Both the position numbers and the translations under genes were made by a program. DNA of 64,000 bases from an uncultured Bacillaceae bacterium (GTDB taxonomy: Bacteria; Bacillota; Bacilli; Bacillales; Caldibacillaceae), in NCBI GenBank assembly GCA_937951955.1, contig CALGAD010000161.1, positions 3,098 to 67,097 on the forward strand. The letters are read 5' to 3'. The notes under the pieces are model-generated. The model had not been told where the DNA came from. It saw nothing but the letters and a program-made list of their open reading frames with translations, and ran no database searches. Below are positions 46,171 to 54,910 of the stretch, piece after piece (within the stretch, counting starts at the first letter, position 1; each line of letters opens with the position of its first letter).

Positions 46171-46198
46171 GGAACCTCGAATGAGAGGTTCCTTTTTC
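46171..46198 (+). terminator. Terminator of gapB
   Basis: A GGAACCTC / GAGAGGTTCC hairpin with a short loop and T5. Confidence 0.85.
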
Positions 46199-46304
46199 AT
46201 TGAAAAATATTTCCAGGAAGGAAAACGATCGTGATTTGCTCTTTTCCAATCTACTTAAAATATTGTAAGATATGAATATAAGTATTTTCAGGAGGATGGT
46301 ATGG

Positions 46305-46697
46305 TTGGCGCAGAAATCCATTTTTCAACGTTTTTTTCGAGAATGTGAAACTTCCGATCACCATTTTGATGAACAGTTGAAAAGTCATTACTATAAAGCA
46401 AGTTTCGATAAAGTATATCAAGCGGTTTTCAATATGTTCAAACGCAATCCGCAAATAGAAATCGTCTCCGAATCAAAAGAACGGGGCGAAATCGGTTTAT
46501 ATATGAACAATCATTTAAAACCATTCATCGTGGCAACGGTGATCCAGGTGCGTCCTTTTGAAACGGCAGTGGATTTCAAAGTATCCACTGAAAAATTTTC
46601 TTTGTTCGGTTTATACCCGAAGTTAAGAAAACTGATTATCGAGTTTTATCGCGAGCTGGATAAAGAATTTCCGCAAGTTCAGAAACGGGCCAATTAA
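46305..46697 (+). CDS. Conserved small cytosolic protein, unknown function
   Basis: A 130-residue protein without membrane segments or signal peptide. It starts with an aromatic/basic helix ('[15 protein letters not shown]'), then contains '[18 protein letters not shown]' and the strands 'GEIGLYMNN' and '[20 protein letters not shown]', ending '[20 protein letters not shown]'. I recognise a Bacillaceae-type hypothetical but no named family. The TTG at 46305 has AGGAGG nine bases upstream; the in-frame ATG at 46296 directly abuts that site and an ATG at 46272 has none. It lies just before nrdR. Confidence 0.75.
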   Translation: MAQKSIFQRFFRECETSDHHFDEQLKSHYYKASFDKVYQAVFNMFKRNPQIEIVSESKERGEIGLYMNNHLKPFIVATVIQVRPFETAVDFKVSTEKFSLFGLYPKLRKLIIEFYRELDKEFPQVQKRAN

Positions 46698-46774
46698 CGG
46701 TTTCATTTTTGCCCGCTATATTTGCCCGCTATCCGTTAACGATGATAGAAATAGATGGTTCTGGAGGTGATAGA

Positions 46775-47257
46775 ATGAGATGTCCAACGTGTCGCTTCAA
46801 CGGTACGAGAGTCATTGATTCAAGACCGGTGGAAGATGGTAAATCGATTCGCAGACGGCGGGAATGTGAATCGTGTGGGTATCGATTTACAACTTTTGAA
46901 AGGGTGGAACAAACTCCCCTGATCGTTGTTAAAAAAGATGGTACGAGAGAGGAATTCAGCCGGGAAAAAATATTACACGGCTTGATTCGGGCTTGTGAAA
47001 AACGTCCCGTTCCTTTGCAAAAACTGGAAGATATTTCTGCAGAAGTGGAACGGGAATTGCGCAATATGGGGCAATCGGAAGTGACAAGCAAATGTATTGG
47101 TGAACTGGTCATGGAAAAACTGTCGTCGGTCGATGAAGTGGCGTACGTCCGCTTTGCCTCCGTTTACCGCCAGTTTAAAGATATCAATGTATTTCTTGAA
47201 GAACTAAAAGACTTATTGGAAAAAGAGAGAAATTCATCGTACAATGGACAAGAGTAA
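46775..47257 (+). CDS. nrdR: Transcriptional repressor NrdR
   Basis: A 160-residue regulator of ribonucleotide reductase genes. The N-terminal zinc ribbon has Cys3, Cys6, Cys31 and Cys34 ('[10 protein letters not shown]', '[10 protein letters not shown]'). The ATP-cone domain follows (about 48-138, '[18 protein letters not shown]'). It binds NrdR boxes in the dATP/ATP-loaded state. The ATG at 46775 follows GGAGGTGAT. dnaB and dnaI follow closely, a typical replication-linked operon in Bacillus. Confidence 0.97.
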   Translation: MRCPTCRFNGTRVIDSRPVEDGKSIRRRRECESCGYRFTTFERVEQTPLIVVKKDGTREEFSREKILHGLIRACEKRPVPLQKLEDISAEVERELRNMGQSEVTSKCIGELVMEKLSSVDEVAYVRFASVYRQFKDINVFLEELKDLLEKERNSSYNGQE

Positions 47258-47290
47258 ATCTTTGATTGAAGCTACAACTGGAGTGTTTTT

Positions 47291-48664
47291 ATGGAACCGC
47301 ATTGGAAAGAAATAATTCCTGCAGATCGGTATATCGTATCGGTGGACGGTCCAAAAACCGATTACGATGACAAAGTATTGACGTTGTTATATCAGCCATT
47401 AATCGGTCCTATTTGTATCAGTTTATACGTAACGTTACGAAATCAAGTCGCTGAACATCGGCTTTCTTCGGAACCGGTGTCGCATTATTATATAATGAAT
47501 TTGCTTGATTTAGGACTGCCGGAAATTTACAAAGCCAGACAAAAGCTGGAAGGCATCGGTTTGCTACAAACGTTTGTTAAAAATGATGGCGACCACCGAT
47601 TTTTCATATACAGGCTGAAATCTCCCCTGTCACCACAAAGTTTCTTTTCAGACGGCTTATTGAATATTTATCTATACCAAAAAATCGGCAGTGACCATTA
47701 CCAGAAATTAAAACAATTTTTTTCTGATATCCGTCTCCCGTTAGAGGAATATGAAAATATAACGAAAGAATTCCAGGATGTCTTTTCATCAACGAATGCT
47801 ATTCCGCCCTATCAAGCGGAAGATCCGGACGATGCTGCACTGCGTCTCGTTGCCAGAAATGAACCGGCTGAAATTTCTGTCCAACCGGAAAAGTTTGATT
47901 TCGAATTGTTTATCGAGGGGTTAAGTCCGGCATTCGTTAACCGGAATACGGTCATTCAGGCCAGGGATGTCATTTTAAAATTGTCCTTCCTTTACAATAT
48001 CGGCCCGTTACAAATGCAAGATATCGTATTGCAATCGGTGGATGAAAGCAAAAAAATCGATATTGAAAAATTGCGGAAAAATGCCCGTGATTGGTATACG
48101 ATTGAACATTACCAGTCCTTCCCGCGTCTTGTCGATAAAGTCCAGTCACCGATCTTTCATTCCGGTATTGATGAACCGAAGACCCATGAAGAACGGTTAA
48201 TTCGCTATTTTGAAACAGTCAGTCCTCGCCAGGTTTTAGAAGACATGTCGGAAGGATCGGAACCGTCGAATACGGAATTGAAACTTATAGAAGATATTAT
48301 GTTAAAGCAAAAGTTAGAGCCGGGTGTCGTTAATGTATTGATCCACTATTGCATGTTGCGTACCGATAAAAAATTGAATCGCGGCTTTGTCGAGACGATC
48401 GCCTCCCACTGGGCCCGGAAAAAAGTAAAAACAGTGAAAGAGGCCATGGAATTGGCAAAGGATGAACACCGCAAATATGTCGAATGGCAAAAAAATAAGA
48501 AACAGAAAAAACACGGATTTAAACAGCCTGTTCGAACCGAGAAAGTGCCTGAATGGTTTGAAAATCGACAGCAAATCCAGGATACAGAGGAAGAGGTGCC
48601 CGTCGATATAGAAGAGGAAAAACGAAAACTTCAGGAACGCCTGCAGAAGTATAAGAAGAAATAG
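47291..48664 (+). CDS. dnaB: Replication initiation and membrane attachment protein DnaB
   Basis: A 457-residue Firmicutes DnaB (not the helicase): two DnaB/DnaD-type domains, DDBH1 near the N-terminus (about 15-200) and DDBH2 (about 300-400, with 'LNRGFVETIASHWARKKVKTVKEAMELAK'), and a basic tail. It helps load the replicative helicase at oriC and at restart sites, with DnaD and DnaI. It lies 33 bases after nrdR and 11 bases before dnaI. Confidence 0.95.
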   Translation: MEPHWKEIIPADRYIVSVDGPKTDYDDKVLTLLYQPLIGPICISLYVTLRNQVAEHRLSSEPVSHYYIMNLLDLGLPEIYKARQKLEGIGLLQTFVKNDGDHRFFIYRLKSPLSPQSFFSDGLLNIYLYQKIGSDHYQKLKQFFSDIRLPLEEYENITKEFQDVFSSTNAIPPYQAEDPDDAALRLVARNEPAEISVQPEKFDFELFIEGLSPAFVNRNTVIQARDVILKLSFLYNIGPLQMQDIVLQSVDESKKIDIEKLRKNARDWYTIEHYQSFPRLVDKVQSPIFHSGIDEPKTHEERLIRYFETVSPRQVLEDMSEGSEPSNTELKLIEDIMLKQKLEPGVVNVLIHYCMLRTDKKLNRGFVETIASHWARKKVKTVKEAMELAKDEHRKYVEWQKNKKQKKHGFKQPVRTEKVPEWFENRQQIQDTEEEVPVDIEEEKRKLQERLQKYKKK

Positions 48665-48675
48665 GGGGTGAACCC

Positions 48676-49620
48676 ATGGAGAAAATTGGTGATACGATCA
48701 ACCGGTTAAAACATAAGCAAAACTTTCAGGAACGGTACAGAGCCCTGCGCGAGGAGATCATGCAAAATCCTGATGTGATCCAGTTTCTCGATCAACATAA
48801 GGGCAAGATTACCTCTTCGATGATTGACCGCAGCCTGGGAAAAATGTATGAATTCATCACGCAGAGCAAGAACTGCCGGGAATGCAGCTCCTTAGAAGAA
48901 TGTAAAAGTATTATCCCCGGTTATGAGCCGAAACTCGTATTAAAAAATCACGGGATCGATGTTCACTACGTACCGTGCCGCCATAAGATAATGGCTGATA
49001 AAAAGAGAGAAGCGGAAAAACTCATTCAATGTATCCATGTGCCGAAGGAAATCTTGTCCGCCAATTTCGGTGAAGTCACTCTCGAAACACCGCACCGGAT
49101 TCAGGCGGTGAAAAAGGCTGAAGAATTCGTCGAGCACTATGATGGGGAGAAATTCAAACGCGGTCTCTATATTCACGGTCCTTTCGGTACGGGGAAAACG
49201 TATTTATTAGGCGCTATTGCCAATGCACTCGCTCTCAAGAAAATCCCGTCGATTATCGTATACGTACCCGAGTTTATCCGGGAGATGAAGCAATCGATCG
49301 GTGATAAAACACTGGAAGAAAAGCTAAACACGATTAAAAAAACCCCGGTTTTAATGTTCGATGATATCGGTGCTGAATCGATGTCGAGCTGGGTCCGGGA
49401 TGAAGTATATGGTCCGATTTTTCAATATCGGATGCTGGAAAAGTTGCCGACATTTTTCACATCCAATTTTAATTTAAAAGATCTGGAACATCATTTAACC
49501 TACACCCAGCGAGGCGAAGAAGAAAAATTGAAAGCCGGACGGATTATTGAACGGATTCAATTTTTAGCGGAACCGGTCAAATATGATGGTCCGAATAAGC
49601 GGTTTGAAACAATTGAATAA
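48676..49620 (+). CDS. dnaI: Primosomal protein DnaI (helicase loader)
   Basis: A 314-residue AAA+ ATPase. The N-terminal zinc-binding domain uses Cys67, Cys70, Cys76, Cys101 and His103. Walker A is 'GPFGTGKTYLLGA' (168-175 core), Walker B 'PVLMFDDIGAES'. DnaI loads the replicative helicase DnaC. GGGGGTG precedes the ATG. It is the last gene of the nrdR-dnaB-dnaI run, followed by a terminator. Confidence 0.96.
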   Translation: MEKIGDTINRLKHKQNFQERYRALREEIMQNPDVIQFLDQHKGKITSSMIDRSLGKMYEFITQSKNCRECSSLEECKSIIPGYEPKLVLKNHGIDVHYVPCRHKIMADKKREAEKLIQCIHVPKEILSANFGEVTLETPHRIQAVKKAEEFVEHYDGEKFKRGLYIHGPFGTGKTYLLGAIANALALKKIPSIIVYVPEFIREMKQSIGDKTLEEKLNTIKKTPVLMFDDIGAESMSSWVRDEVYGPIFQYRMLEKLPTFFTSNFNLKDLEHHLTYTQRGEEEKLKAGRIIERIQFLAEPVKYDGPNKRFETIE

Positions 49621-49658
49621 CGAGGCGATTCGTTTGAATTGATTCGTTCTCACTAGCC

Positions 49659-49695
49659 AATCCCCTATTCGATCGTCTGCAGGGGATTTTTTTAA
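49659..49695 (+). terminator. Terminator of dnaI operon
   Basis: AATCCCCT / AGGGGATT with a 14-base loop and T7. Confidence 0.8.
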
Positions 49696-49810
49696 CAGGA
49701 TCTCTTTTTATGTGATTTGGAAATCAAATTGAAAAGAGAAAATCCTCTTCTAAAACGGTCAAGCTCCCCATATATATGAAACAGGAATTCCTCACAGGGG
49801 GAGATGTAGG

Positions 49811-50647
49811 TTGGTGACGATTCAATTCAATCGTTCGCGTGATCTGGACTTTTTATATGATGATTTATCGAAACGGTTATTAAAGGGAATGACGATTGCG
49901 AAAAAAAAGAAACAAATCGATGTACATATTCCCGTTTATAAGAAAAAAGAAGGGTTAGCCGTCCTCAAAGAAAGCTTGTTGCGATTGTTTTTCGAAAGAA
50001 AACGGCTGGAATTATGGAAAACGATCTTAAAAGAAGATTTTTTTTATCAAGATGAACATGAACAAAATGAAATTATTCAAATTGCCCAGTCAATTTTAGA
50101 GGGGAAGCGGAAAGATTTACCTGTAAACATGGAAGAATGGCGAGATGTTCAGCAGATTGAACGGGAATTGCAGGACGTCTTAAAAAATAATCCGCACTTT
50201 TCCTTCGATGCTTTTATCACCTTTCGTTTACGGTTTTATCTGGAAAAAATGGGGCAATTAATCGAAGTGGCGATTGACGAATATAAATTGGAACAGGACT
50301 ATCAGATGTATCTGCAATATTTACGGGATTTTCTGAGTGGAAGAGAACCACAAATGGAATGCCTGTATGTTGTGGATCAAGATGGCTTTATTTTTTTTGA
50401 TGAAGATAGAAACGAGATTCAGCAAGCGGATTTATACCAACGGATTGATCGGCGATTATTGTTCAGCCATCCCGTATATGTTGATTCCCTTACAATTGCA
50501 CCATTAATTTCAATTGCACCAAAACAAATTTTTCTTTTTACTAATCAATCAGATAGTGGAATCATCCAAACATTGAAAAATATTTTTGAAGAAAAAATTA
50601 CCATTCAACCTTTAGATTATTTTGAGAAACAATGGGAACAAAAATAG
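49811..50647 (+). CDS. ytxC: YtxC-like sporulation protein
   Basis: A 278-residue soluble protein with a long helical N-terminal half and the YtxC-type block 'HFSFDAFITFRLRFYLEKMG' followed by 'IEVAIDEYKLEQDYQMYLQY'. The C-terminal part is alpha/beta with 'LYVVDQDGFIFFDED'. The family is associated with sporulation in Bacillus and has no assigned biochemistry. The position after dnaI matches B. subtilis ytxC. The start is TTG at 49811, or GTG at 49814, with GGGGGAG upstream. Confidence 0.82.
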   Translation: MVTIQFNRSRDLDFLYDDLSKRLLKGMTIAKKKKQIDVHIPVYKKKEGLAVLKESLLRLFFERKRLELWKTILKEDFFYQDEHEQNEIIQIAQSILEGKRKDLPVNMEEWRDVQQIERELQDVLKNNPHFSFDAFITFRLRFYLEKMGQLIEVAIDEYKLEQDYQMYLQYLRDFLSGREPQMECLYVVDQDGFIFFDEDRNEIQQADLYQRIDRRLLFSHPVYVDSLTIAPLISIAPKQIFLFTNQSDSGIIQTLKNIFEEKITIQPLDYFEKQWEQK

Positions 50648-50688
50648 TAAGTTCATATGAGAACCTACCGTCTTGAAAGATGAATCCG

Positions 50689-50714
50689 GGGCAGCGATCA
50701 GCTGCCCTTTTTAC
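50689..50714 (+). terminator. Terminator of ytxC
   Basis: GGGCAGC / GCTGCCC, a perfect 7-bp stem with five-base loop and T5; it abuts the 3' end of the convergent kinase gene. Confidence 0.82.
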
Positions 50715-52456
50715 TTGTGTTTCTCATCTGTTTTTAACAAAGGAATGAAAATGCGGATGCTCGTTCCGATACCTGGTTCGGATTGCACCTCAATATTTCC
50801 CCCATGCAAATCAACAATTCCCTTGGCGATACTCATTCCTAACCCGGTTCCTGCATTTTTTTCCATAGTATTTGTTCCACGGTAGTATCGATTAAATAAT
50901 TTATCAAGAGCTTCTTTGTCCATTCCGACCCCATTATCTTCAATTTGAATGATTCCAAAATGATGATCATGGAATAGAGAAATTTTAATTTCTGTAGAAA
51001 CGGGATTGTGTTTGATTGAATTATAAATAATATTATCTAATACCCGTTCAAACCATTTTGGATCGATTTGGATCACCAATGTTTTTGCATGGGGAATAAA
51101 CGTGATTGCGTGTTGAATCGTTAAATCATCCATATATTTTTGGGCAACATTTCTGACGAATTGATTGGCATCAATCGGTGTCAAATCCATGTTAATTGCA
51201 CTATTTTTTAATTGAAAAATTAGTGAAAAATCGTCAATAAGTTGCAGCATATACTCGCTTTTTTCGCGCAGACCTTTTCCAATCTCTTGCAACTCCTCAT
51301 CAGAAAAGGAAAATTGCTTACTTTCTAAAATATGACCGTATCCTTGAATTGTAGACAGCGGGGTTCGCAAATCGTGGGAAATTCCCGTCATCCATTCTTC
51401 TCGCGTTTGTTCCAGTTGTTTCCGTTCTGTTTCGATTTGTTGCAGTTTCGTTGATAAATCTTTTAAAGAATGGATAACCTCTTCATACAAGCGGAAACGG
51501 TAGCGAATCTTGCCATTCTTTTTAAATATTTTTCGTCTTTCCTTATTTGAAAACACATGTCGGTACTCCTGATTTTCCATCCGCTTTAACCAGTTTACAA
51601 AGAGCATTAACGGCTGTCCGTAACGTTGAGCATTCCAGAAAGAAATCATTAATGTAAATATGAGACTCACGATAACGGCTATCAAGGCTATTTGTGTTTC
51701 TTTTGAAAAAACAGGGATTAACGTTTTTTCATAATTGGAATTTGGCAGATGGAGAACCCAGGAAACTCCCGTTGCCGCATCACTGAAAAAAGATATTGTC
51801 GTGTCATAGTAACCTGGCTCGTAAATTCTCCCCAATAATTCGATCATGCTATATTTCTGCTCACTTTTTGGACCGATCGCCTGGATCAATTCACCGTCTT
51901 TATAGATTTGTAAAAACGCATCTAATTCTTGAAGTTGTTCTTCCATACGTTCAATCTCTTGTTCGGGTATTAGCCCGTCTTGATTGAAATCGAAAAACCA
52001 TTGTTCCAGCTTATCTTGATATCGATCTTTGTATCCAAAAAGATAATAATACGGTTCACTCGTCCATGAATCAAAAATGGCGCGAATTTTATAATCCAGG
52101 AAAACTCCTGAATCATTTATTTCCAGCAGTTCATTAATCGTGTAGGAATCTGGAAGAATATCTGGTGTGTTGATCGTATAAATGACTTTGCCATTTTTAT
52201 TAATCACCTGCATCCACAGATCGTTTTCCTTCAGTACCTCGTGCCACGAATCATCTAAATCAACTTGATCATCTGTAATATAAATGAAATTGGTAAGATT
52301 TGCGATGATGCTTTCCCTTGACTGCGCTGCTGTTTCAACATTTGTTAAAAACTTCGCCAGAAAGAAAATGAGCAAGATCGTAAAAAGAAAAACGGTTATA
52401 AAAAATATAACGAATTGAATGAAAAAGCTTAGGGCTAATCTTCTCTGTACCTTCAT
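50711..52456 (-). CDS. Sensor histidine kinase with EF-hand in its extracellular domain
   Basis: A 581-residue kinase: TM1 (about 10-35), a ~215-residue extracytoplasmic sensor, TM2 (about 254-274), HAMP-like linker, HisKA with His361 ('WMTGISHDLRTPLSTIQG') and HATPase end ('DNIIYNSIKHNP', 'IEDNGVGMDKEALD', 'GTGLGMSIAKGIVDLHGG'). The sensor contains a canonical EF-hand loop, 'DFNQDGLIPEQE' (156-167): Asp1, Asn3, Asp5, Gly6, Ile8, Glu12. It is flanked by helices 'DKLEQWFF' and 'IERMEEQLQELD'. This points to calcium binding outside the cell. Its start codon shares one base with the stop of the response-regulator gene. The cognate target is unknown. Confidence 0.9.
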   Translation of the reverse strand: MKVQRRLALSFFIQFVIFFITVFLFTILLIFFLAKFLTNVETAAQSRESIIANLTNFIYITDDQVDLDDSWHEVLKENDLWMQVINKNGKVIYTINTPDILPDSYTINELLEINDSGVFLDYKIRAIFDSWTSEPYYYLFGYKDRYQDKLEQWFFDFNQDGLIPEQEIERMEEQLQELDAFLQIYKDGELIQAIGPKSEQKYSMIELLGRIYEPGYYDTTISFFSDAATGVSWVLHLPNSNYEKTLIPVFSKETQIALIAVIVSLIFTLMISFWNAQRYGQPLMLFVNWLKRMENQEYRHVFSNKERRKIFKKNGKIRYRFRLYEEVIHSLKDLSTKLQQIETERKQLEQTREEWMTGISHDLRTPLSTIQGYGHILESKQFSFSDEELQEIGKGLREKSEYMLQLIDDFSLIFQLKNSAINMDLTPIDANQFVRNVAQKYMDDLTIQHAITFIPHAKTLVIQIDPKWFERVLDNIIYNSIKHNPVSTEIKISLFHDHHFGIIQIEDNGVGMDKEALDKLFNRYYRGTNTMEKNAGTGLGMSIAKGIVDLHGGNIEVQSEPGIGTSIRIFIPLLKTDEKHK

Positions 52457-53163
52457 TACATTCTGTCCTTTACTAATTTATAGCCTAATCCGCGAACGGT
52501 TATTAAAAATTTTGGATTACTGGGGTCTGGCTCGATTCGCTCCCGGATTCTTCGAATATGCACCATGATGGTGTTATCATCGACCATATGATTGGAGCCC
52601 CAGACGGCAGCGTATAATTGTTCTTTTGAAAGCACACGATTCACATTTTTACAAAAATACACCAGGAGTAAGAAAACTTGTGCCGGTGTTGGCACCGGTT
52701 TTCCATCGACAATGAGTTCCCCTGCTTCTTCATCCACAATAAAATAGCCGAAATCATGGATTTTTTTGTTCCGTGAAACGATTCGGTTATTATGTTCCAT
52801 CCTTCTTTTTAACTGCACTTTAATTCTCGCGACAATTTCCAGTGGATTAAATGGTTTCGTTACGTAATCATCTCCCCCTCGTTCGAAACCCGTTAATACG
52901 TCAAAATCAGAAGTGCGTGCGGTTAAAAACAAAATATGCACATCGGTATATTCGCGGATTTTTGGTGCGAGATCAAAACCATTCGTATCGGGTAACATGA
53001 CATCTAAAACAATATAGTCAATGGGTTGATTTTGAATAATCATCAAAGCTTCTTTACCAGTTGTGGCTTTATAAACAGTAAATCCTTCTTTTTTGAGAAC
53101 CATCTCTAACATTTGTAATATGGAAATTTCATCATCGACCAACAATATATTTGCATTATTCAT
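52456..53163 (-). CDS. OmpR-family response regulator
   Basis: A 235-residue regulator: receiver (acidic pair in 'ILLVDDEISIL', Asp54 in 'YIVLDVMLPDTNG', Thr in 'FLTARTSD', Lys in 'DDYVTKPFNPLE') and winged helix ending 'NTIMVHIRRIRERIE' and 'TVRGLGYKLVK'. It forms a coupled pair with the EF-hand kinase. The ATG at 53163 has GGGTGAT upstream; the GTG at 53172 lies within that site. Divergent from the DUF418 gene across 174 bases that contain a 9-bp inverted repeat, so it may regulate that gene and itself. Confidence 0.92.
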   Translation of the reverse strand: MNNANILLVDDEISILQMLEMVLKKEGFTVYKATTGKEALMIIQNQPIDYIVLDVMLPDTNGFDLAPKIREYTDVHILFLTARTSDFDVLTGFERGGDDYVTKPFNPLEIVARIKVQLKRRMEHNNRIVSRNKKIHDFGYFIVDEEAGELIVDGKPVPTPAQVFLLLVYFCKNVNRVLSKEQLYAAVWGSNHMVDDNTIMVHIRRIRERIEPDPSNPKFLITVRGLGYKLVKDRM

Positions 53164-53196
53164 TCTAATCACCCAATTCTATATTAACATAGTAAT

Positions 53197-53233
53197 CTTA
53201 ATAAAAGTTTACTTATTTTCGCAATTTATTAAG
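53197..53233. promoter_or_regulatory. Inverted repeat in the divergent TCS-DUF418 promoter region
   Basis: CTTAATAAA (53197-53205) and TTTATTAAG (53225-53233) are perfect inverted copies 19 bases apart. A shared operator is possible, but no binding protein is known. Confidence 0.35.
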
Positions 53234-53337
53234 GTAATAGAAAGGTAGCGGATAATGGGGGGAAAGGTTTATTGATTACACTGAATTTGAATCTGGAATA
53301 TGTCAAGTGAATGAATTACGAAGAGGGGGAGAGTAAG

Positions 53338-54531
53338 ATGAAGGAAAAAAAGGAAAGAATCCGTGTCATTGATGGAATTCGCGGGGTAAGTTTGCTCGGG
53401 ATTTTATTGGCGAATTTATTGATTTTCCAGTACGGAATTTGGGGGAAAGATGATATCGGTTTTTATCAAATTGCAAGTTTTGATTACGGTGCTTACTATT
53501 TCACGAAGATCTTCATTGAAGGTAGTTTCATGCCGATATTTACCTTTTTATTCGGTTATTCGATGATTTTAATGAAAAATAGTCTCGAACGAAAAAACTT
53601 AAAAGTAAAGCGTCATTTTGTCAGGAGAGCATTGTTTCTAGTTATTGTTGGGTTATTGCATGGTTATTTTTTGTGGGAAGGAGATATCTTGCTATTTTAT
53701 GGCTTGATGTCCTTAATCTTATTGATTTTTATCAATCGGAAAAAGAAGACAATTTTCGGGTGGGCGATCGCCATATTTATACTGAGCGGCTTAATCGGAT
53801 TTGGTTCTTATTCAGATTCAATGGATCCAGAACTTATACCTCCAGAGCGATTAGAAGCCTATCATGAGCAAACGTTACACGTATATGGTAGTGGCAGTTA
53901 CCTGGAAATTTTAGAACATCGCCTGAATGAAACGCCTATCGATCTCGGTCCAATATTTATGCTCGGTGTCTTATTATTTGCGCCAATTTTATCGATTCCG
54001 ATGTTTTTATTCGGCATGTATGCTGCAAAAAGAAAAATGTTTTTCCAGTTGGAAAAAGAGCAGAAACTTTACCGCTTTGGCCTGCTGTTCATTCCGCTCG
54101 GATTAATCATGAAAGGTGCCTATTATTATTTTTCAGACGTCGCTTTGATGGGAATCATGTTTACTTTTGGCAGTGACTTGTTGTCCTTAGGATATATTTT
54201 CTTAGTAGCGTTTCTGTATAGCAAATTTCATTCTGCAAAATTGTTACGGGTTTTCGAAAGTGTCGGTCAATTATCCATGTCAAATTATTTAATGCAAACG
54301 ATCATTTGTACGACGATATTTTATGGTTATGGTTTAGGCTTATTTGCACAACTCGGTGTATTGAACGGAATTTTCTTGGGACTCCTTATTTATAGTTTAC
54401 AGGCCACTTTTAGTCGGCTATATTTAAAAAGATGGAAAATGGGACCGGTGGAAAAACTTTCCAGAATCTGGACATATTTCTCATTAACAGGAAGACCGAA
54501 AATGAAGCAAGTCATGGAAGAAACTGCCTGA
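53338..54531 (+). CDS. DUF418 (YeiB-like) membrane protein
   Basis: A 397-residue polytopic protein with about nine or ten membrane segments. The start 'RIRVIDGIRGVSLLGILLAN' is the typical beginning of DUF418/acyltransferase-related proteins, and the C-terminal DUF418 block includes 'ESVGQLSMSNYLMQTIICTT' and 'GPVEKLSRIWTYF'. Biochemical function is unknown; distant similarity to membrane acyltransferases suggests modification of an envelope component. ATG at 53338 has GGGGGAG seven bases upstream; the ATG at 53311 does not. Together with the divergent two-component system it interrupts ytxC-thrS synteny. Confidence 0.85.
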   Translation: MKEKKERIRVIDGIRGVSLLGILLANLLIFQYGIWGKDDIGFYQIASFDYGAYYFTKIFIEGSFMPIFTFLFGYSMILMKNSLERKNLKVKRHFVRRALFLVIVGLLHGYFLWEGDILLFYGLMSLILLIFINRKKKTIFGWAIAIFILSGLIGFGSYSDSMDPELIPPERLEAYHEQTLHVYGSGSYLEILEHRLNETPIDLGPIFMLGVLLFAPILSIPMFLFGMYAAKRKMFFQLEKEQKLYRFGLLFIPLGLIMKGAYYYFSDVALMGIMFTFGSDLLSLGYIFLVAFLYSKFHSAKLLRVFESVGQLSMSNYLMQTIICTTIFYGYGLGLFAQLGVLNGIFLGLLIYSLQATFSRLYLKRWKMGPVEKLSRIWTYFSLTGRPKMKQVMEETA

Positions 54532-54574
54532 ATTTGGGCAAAAGGATAAAAGATGCAAAAAGACAAAGGGATTC

Positions 54575-54603
54575 TTGCTTTTTCTCAAGAAAGATTTTAT
54601 AAT
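54575..54603 (+). promoter_or_regulatory. Sigma-A promoter of thrS
   Basis: TTGCTT (54575-54580), 17 bases, then consensus TATAAT (54598-54603). Start of transcription is expected near 54610. Confidence 0.7.
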
Positions 54604-54631
54604 ACTTTATAACTAAAAAACCGTATAAAAA

Positions 54632-54880
54632 AAGGTAATGCGAAGGACACGGGTTTTTAACAACGGTTTCCAGAGAGGAAAGCATTTGGTGGAAGCTTTC
54701 TAACACGTGTTAAAAACTCACCACCTTCAAACTTCAACCGTGAAAGAGTATTCGAGTAATGGTTGACGGCGTAAACCGTTATCCTAATGAAGCCGCAAGG
54801 TCAATTTGTGCCTTTTGCGGGAATTAGGGTGGAACCACGTGTACACAACTCGTCCCTTACTTTGAGGGGCGAGTTTTTTT
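54632..54880 (+). promoter_or_regulatory. T-box leader of thrS (threonine-specific)
   Basis: The T-box sequence AGGGTGGAACCACG is at 54826-54839. Stem I is closed by AAGGT (54632-54636) with ACCTT (54723-54727) and continues as a long GTTTTTAACA/TGTTAAAAAC helix. The codon ACC (Thr) at 54720-54722 lies just inside the closing helix on the 3' side, the specifier position. The terminator AACTCGTCCCT / AGGGGCGAGTT with T7 covers 54848-54880; its 5' arm can pair with the T-box to form the antiterminator. Uncharged tRNA-Thr should allow read-through. Confidence 0.95.
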
Positions 54881-54910
54881 ATTTTAAAAATTGTTGATGG
54901 AGGGAAAAGT

